Assembly (NCBI GenBank): GCA_032622095.1
Contig: CP136063.1
Span: forward strand, 210,660,355-210,724,354
Length of the DNA stretch: 64,000 nt
Reading direction: 5' to 3'
From: Siphonodentalium dalli
Lineage: Eukaryota; Mollusca; Scaphopoda; Gadilida; Siphonodentaliidae
Shown here: positions 60,488 to 64,000 of the stretch, one piece after another
How positions within the stretch are numbered: the first letter of the stretch is position 1
Layout: the number at the start of each line of letters is the position of its first letter
Notes under the pieces: generated by a model
What the model saw: only the letters and a program-made list of their open reading frames with translations
What the model was told of the DNA's origin: nothing
Databases searched by the model: none
Made by a program: the position numbers and the translations under genes

Positions 60488-61415
60488 GTATATCACATGA
60501 AAAAACTAGAGCATTATGCCTTTTCAACAAATCAAAATAGTTAAAAGAAGCTGAAAAATGCATGCAAAGTGCATACATTTAGGGCGTTGTCTGAGACGCT
60601 TCACAACCGTATACGACAAGTATTACGCGCTCCGACTGGCAACGAAAATCATAGTACCCCAACTTGCCTCTTTGTTTTTTGTGTCTATTTACGTAGTGCA
60701 ATGTCTGGTGTTGGTGTCATGCGCGGCTTCTCGAAATAGCTAGTATTAATCCGCGCGGTTATTTTGTAGGCGCGATCGATGCCAATTATCGCGGGAAGCA
60801 TGCGCCTATTCATCACTAGTGAGATATAAGGAAAAACGTAATGACTTTTTAAATGATATAATAGGGATTCCATGTGATAGACACTATTATCATTGTACAA
60901 ATGAGAACGCTCCAGTGGTTTGTTCCGAATATTGGAGCTTGCAGTAAGTGCATATGTATATATAAATCAAACACAAAGGAACCAATCATTAGTTACAATC
61001 CAATATTGCATTATGATGTCCGGAATAGAAGTGAAGAAAAGCCTTTCGACAGATATATCTTAACGTTCTAAGCTATCCAAAAAAAAGGAACTACATTAGG
61101 TATACATCATGGTCAATATATAGACGCCACAATGCTTTTTTGCTTGTGTTTTTTTCAAGCCAAGATGTTGTAAAGAACCATTCATAGGTTGTATATCAAT
61201 TGCGCCAAGCTATTAAGTAATATGTGGCGATGCACTAAATTTATACGTATATTATTGTTATCTGCAATGAAAATGAGTTTTATAGATATATACACATATA
61301 GGTTATGAAATATTGCATGTGTAAACCTGAAACATTAACATGCACTTCCGCAAAAAAAAAATGTGTGAAAGCACATGGTTCAAAAATTCTGCTTATTTGT
61401 ATGGTTACGTAGCGT
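60488..61415. other. Unassigned sequence
   Basis: No recognisable gene. The first PAN-half exon and promoter of the fibrinogen gene were sought here on the minus strand and not found. Confidence 0.35.
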
Positions 61416-62642
61416 TTTTCCGAAGACCCATAACTCCGAAGGTCCGATTCTCCGAAGGTCAGATTCTCCGACGCCCCGATTCTCCGAAAGCCCATAACTC
61501 CGAAGTCCCGATTCTCCGAAGTCCCGATTCTCCGAAGACCCATAACTCCGAAAGCCCATAACTCCGAACGCCTATAACTCCGAACGCCCATAACTCCGAA
61601 GGTCTATAACTCCGAAGGGCCGATTCTCCGAAGGTCCGATTCCCCGAAGGTCCGATTCCCCGAAGGTCCGATTCTCCGAAGATCATGTTTTATCGCTTAT
61701 TAAATAGTGTACAGTCCAGTGGCGGGGTCAATGGGGCCCTAGGGAAGACCGCCCCCAAAAAACATGTCAAATGTCATGTAAACGTCAGTAAATCCCTCCT
61801 AGGCATTCAAATATTCACAGTGTTCCTGCCCAGGGGAGCCCCCGGACCAACGATTGGGGGCGACCCCTCCCATGTATGCGCTCCCCAAATCAGGCCTTCG
61901 TGATATGCTTTCGGCATATCATATGCATGATATATCCCCCACATATCCCCCACATATGCTAATTAATGTGCACCCCTAAATGGGAACCCTGGCTCCGCCA
62001 CTGGTGTGCACCGCGTATATTATAACGAAACGCTGCAAGAATGTCAGAGTAGCCTAACATGCACAGGGGCGACAAGTTCTTCCCCGTTCACCCCTGTACA
62101 TTTTACTCTGGCATCTCATGGGCCAACGTAACGTTATAGTATCTGGTGTATAGTCAGTGGCGGGCCAGGATTCCCATTTAGGTGGGGGCAGTAGGAAAAG
62201 TTTGAATATTTTGATGCCCCATGAACGATTTCCGGGCGTTTACATGACATTGGACGTGTTTTGGTAGGGGCCCATATTGTCTGAAATAGCAAGTAGAGGT
62301 TTAATGGGGGCAGTGGGAATTTTGAGACCCCTTGGCTTCGCCACTGGACTGTACACTATTTAGTAAACGATAATACCCCGATAAAACAAAATCTTCGGAG
62401 AATCGGACCTTCGGAGAATTGGACCTTCGGAGTTATGGGCCGTCGGAGAATCGGGCCTTCGGAGTTATAGGTCTTCGGAGAATCGGCCCTTCGGAGTTAT
62501 AGGTCTTCGGAGTTATAGGTCTTCGGAGAATCGGCTCTTCGGAGTTATGGGCTTTCGGAGAATCGGATCTTCGGAGTTATGGGCCGTCGGAGAATCGGGT
62601 CTTCGGAGTTGTGGGCCTTCGTAGTAATAGGTCTTCGGAAAA
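61416..62642. mobile_element. Foldback-type element, 1.2 kb
   Basis: Outer arms (61416-61680, 62395-62642) are arrays of 14-16-bp units such as TCCGAAGGTCCGATTC and CCCATAACTCCGAAG and their complement. Next in, TTTTATCG.TTA and TAGTGTACAGTCCAGTGGCG pair with the complement at 62336-62390; further in, AATGTCATGTAAACG and CCTAAATGGGAACCCTGG also have inverted partners. The whole is one interrupted palindrome centred near 62.03 kb, without coding sequence. Confidence 0.7.
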
Positions 62643-62804
62643 CCGGTCTGACACCATTTGGGTTGATTCGTGTGTAGATAAAAACAATAACTGCGGGCTT
62701 GGGTGAGAAAGAATAAAAAGGTAAGTAATATTTCGTCATCCACTTTGATTGTCAGTATAGGCAGGCCCCACACTTTAGGACAATTTTTGATACAAATCCC
62801 GTGT

Positions 62805-63190
62805 AGTGTTTAAAGTTATGTGAAACACTCCGGTAGTGTGATCAAATATAAATGGAGAATAATCTTGCTCAAAGTAGTTATTGTTATGAATATTAATCCT
62901 ATCCAAATTTACAACACACACCGTCAGTCTTATATATGTTTATATGCAATGAGTATCGATGGCGAAATAATTTGCATTAGTTTATCGCCGATTGTTGCGT
63001 CCCGAATCGAGATGTAAATATTTACAATTGAGCGAAGTTCAGTCGGTGTTTTCTGTGGAGTTGTAAGGTTGATTTCTTTGAGATTTTGGGCGATGTTAGT
63101 AGAATGCTACATCCTCCCAATTGACATAGCGCCTGAGTATTAAATTATCAGTTTCACGCACCCGAACAATTCCATAATATGTCTTTAACT
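62805..63190 (+). repeat. Dispersed repeat, partner of 8500-8880
   Basis: Plus-strand copy of the repeat found inverted near 8.5-8.9 kb. Confidence 0.6.
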
Positions 63191-63775
63191 ATTTTCATCA
63201 AGTATAGAACGTATACGGATACATAGAAAACATAAAAATAGCATCATATGCATCAATAGCATCATATGAACAGTTTTGCTATATAAACGAACAAAATTCG
63301 ACGTGCCTTTGTATGTTCACGAATATGCACACACATGTAAGTAATGGATGTAAATACCACGCTCGTCCAGTATTTGAATAGTTATCTAAATTGTTTCAAC
63401 CTTATTTTTATAAAGTTTTAAAGTTTTTTGAGTTTCGTCGTTTAATAAACAATACAAAGGCTCTCTCGACGGATTTTCTCAGATCTATTCGTCAATACCT
63501 TTGATCCGGCATTCACGTAATTTTGGACAAACTATTACGAAATTATATTTCCCTCGCGAGTGCAGATGGAGATACTTCACAAATCCACTGAAGGAAAACA
63601 ATTGTAAAAATAATTTGTTGTGCATAAATTGAAGTTTAGAAATCGTAATTGGTAAATGTATTTACAGTTGTCTTCGCAATTCGCACGAACACACATGTCA
63701 TGTGATCACATGTGATCAAAATATAGTGTTCTTTTGCTATCGCCTTCCATAGCTAAAATTAGCATGTAAAAAATT
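63191..63775. other. Unassigned AT-rich sequence
   Basis: No recognisable feature. Confidence 0.35.
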
Positions 63776-64000
63776 AACCTAAATATTCACATAAAGTGCA
63801 TATTGGAAATACATATTCACAATATAGGTGCATATTGGACCTAAATATTCACATATAGGTGCATATTGGACCTAAAAATTCATAGATATGTGCATATTGG
63901 ACCTAAATACATGTATTCACACAATTATAGGTGCATATTGGGCCTAAATATTCAAAAATATGTGCATATTGGATTTGAATATTCACATATTATAGTGTGG
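63776..64000 (+). repeat. Degenerate tandem repeat, about 31-42-bp units
   Basis: Seven imperfect units of CCTAAATATTCACATATAGG followed by TGCATATTGGA, running off the window end. Confidence 0.8.

Noticed and set aside
61280-61686. Frames with repeated Ser-Glu-Leu-Trp-Ala-Phe-Gly
   Set aside because: Translation of the CCGAAG minirepeats in the foldback arm.

Overview
This is a non-coding-rich stretch of animal nuclear DNA: AT-rich, with spliced genes, microsatellites, several LINE relics, TTAA-flanked MITEs and Helitron-type elements. The only convincing host gene is one minus-strand gene for a secreted fibrinogen-related (FReD) lectin-like protein. Its layout, PAN-like then EGF-like then Thr-rich linker then fibrinogen C-terminal domain, together with Pearl/DINE-like Helitrons carrying tandem repeats, fits a lophotrochozoan and most likely a mollusc. 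The species cannot be told from the window.

The gene reads right to left, from at least 58.2 kb to 9.5 kb. Five exons can be placed from splice sites and reading phase: second half of a PAN-like module (58104-58219), EGF-like piece (56937-57042), Thr-rich linker (17079-17255), and two exons that together form a complete fibrinogen domain (12397-12709 and 9513-9831, ending in a stop). Phases agree at all four junctions (0, 1, 1, 2) with no in-frame stop, giving about 342 residues. The 5' end (signal peptide, first PAN half, promoter) was not found. Intron sizes are about 1.1, 39.7, 4.4 and 2.6 kb.

The 39.7-kb intron holds the most striking structure: 25 kb (17613-42776) made almost only of head-to-tail non-autonomous Helitrons. 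Seven plus-strand units (17613-24990) and eleven minus-strand units (25007-42776) converge tail to tail, separated by 16 bp. Each unit starts TC(T) or a variant, ends in a hairpin followed by CTAG, and lies at an A|T site. A second array of three (46664-48749) lies in the same intron. The 4.4-kb intron carries a 42-bp and a 24-bp minisatellite and a possible degenerate Ig-like fragment.

Other mobile DNA: a LINE copy with a broken ORF1 and 3' tail but no reverse transcriptase (53.25-55.45 kb), a 5'-truncated LINE end on the opposite strand (55.56-55.86 kb), a LINE ORF2 C-terminal remnant (46.1-46.5 kb), two piggyBac-like MITEs with exact TTAA duplications (52496-52831, 57298-57752), another TTAA-bounded inverted-repeat element touching the first, a 1.2-kb foldback element (61416-62642), and a family of about 70-bp palindromes. 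The first 9 kb and the last 5 kb are mostly intergenic with diverged dispersed repeats and inverted-repeat pairs. No rRNA, tRNA or CRISPR array was recognised. All assignments come from reading the sequence; no database search was possible.
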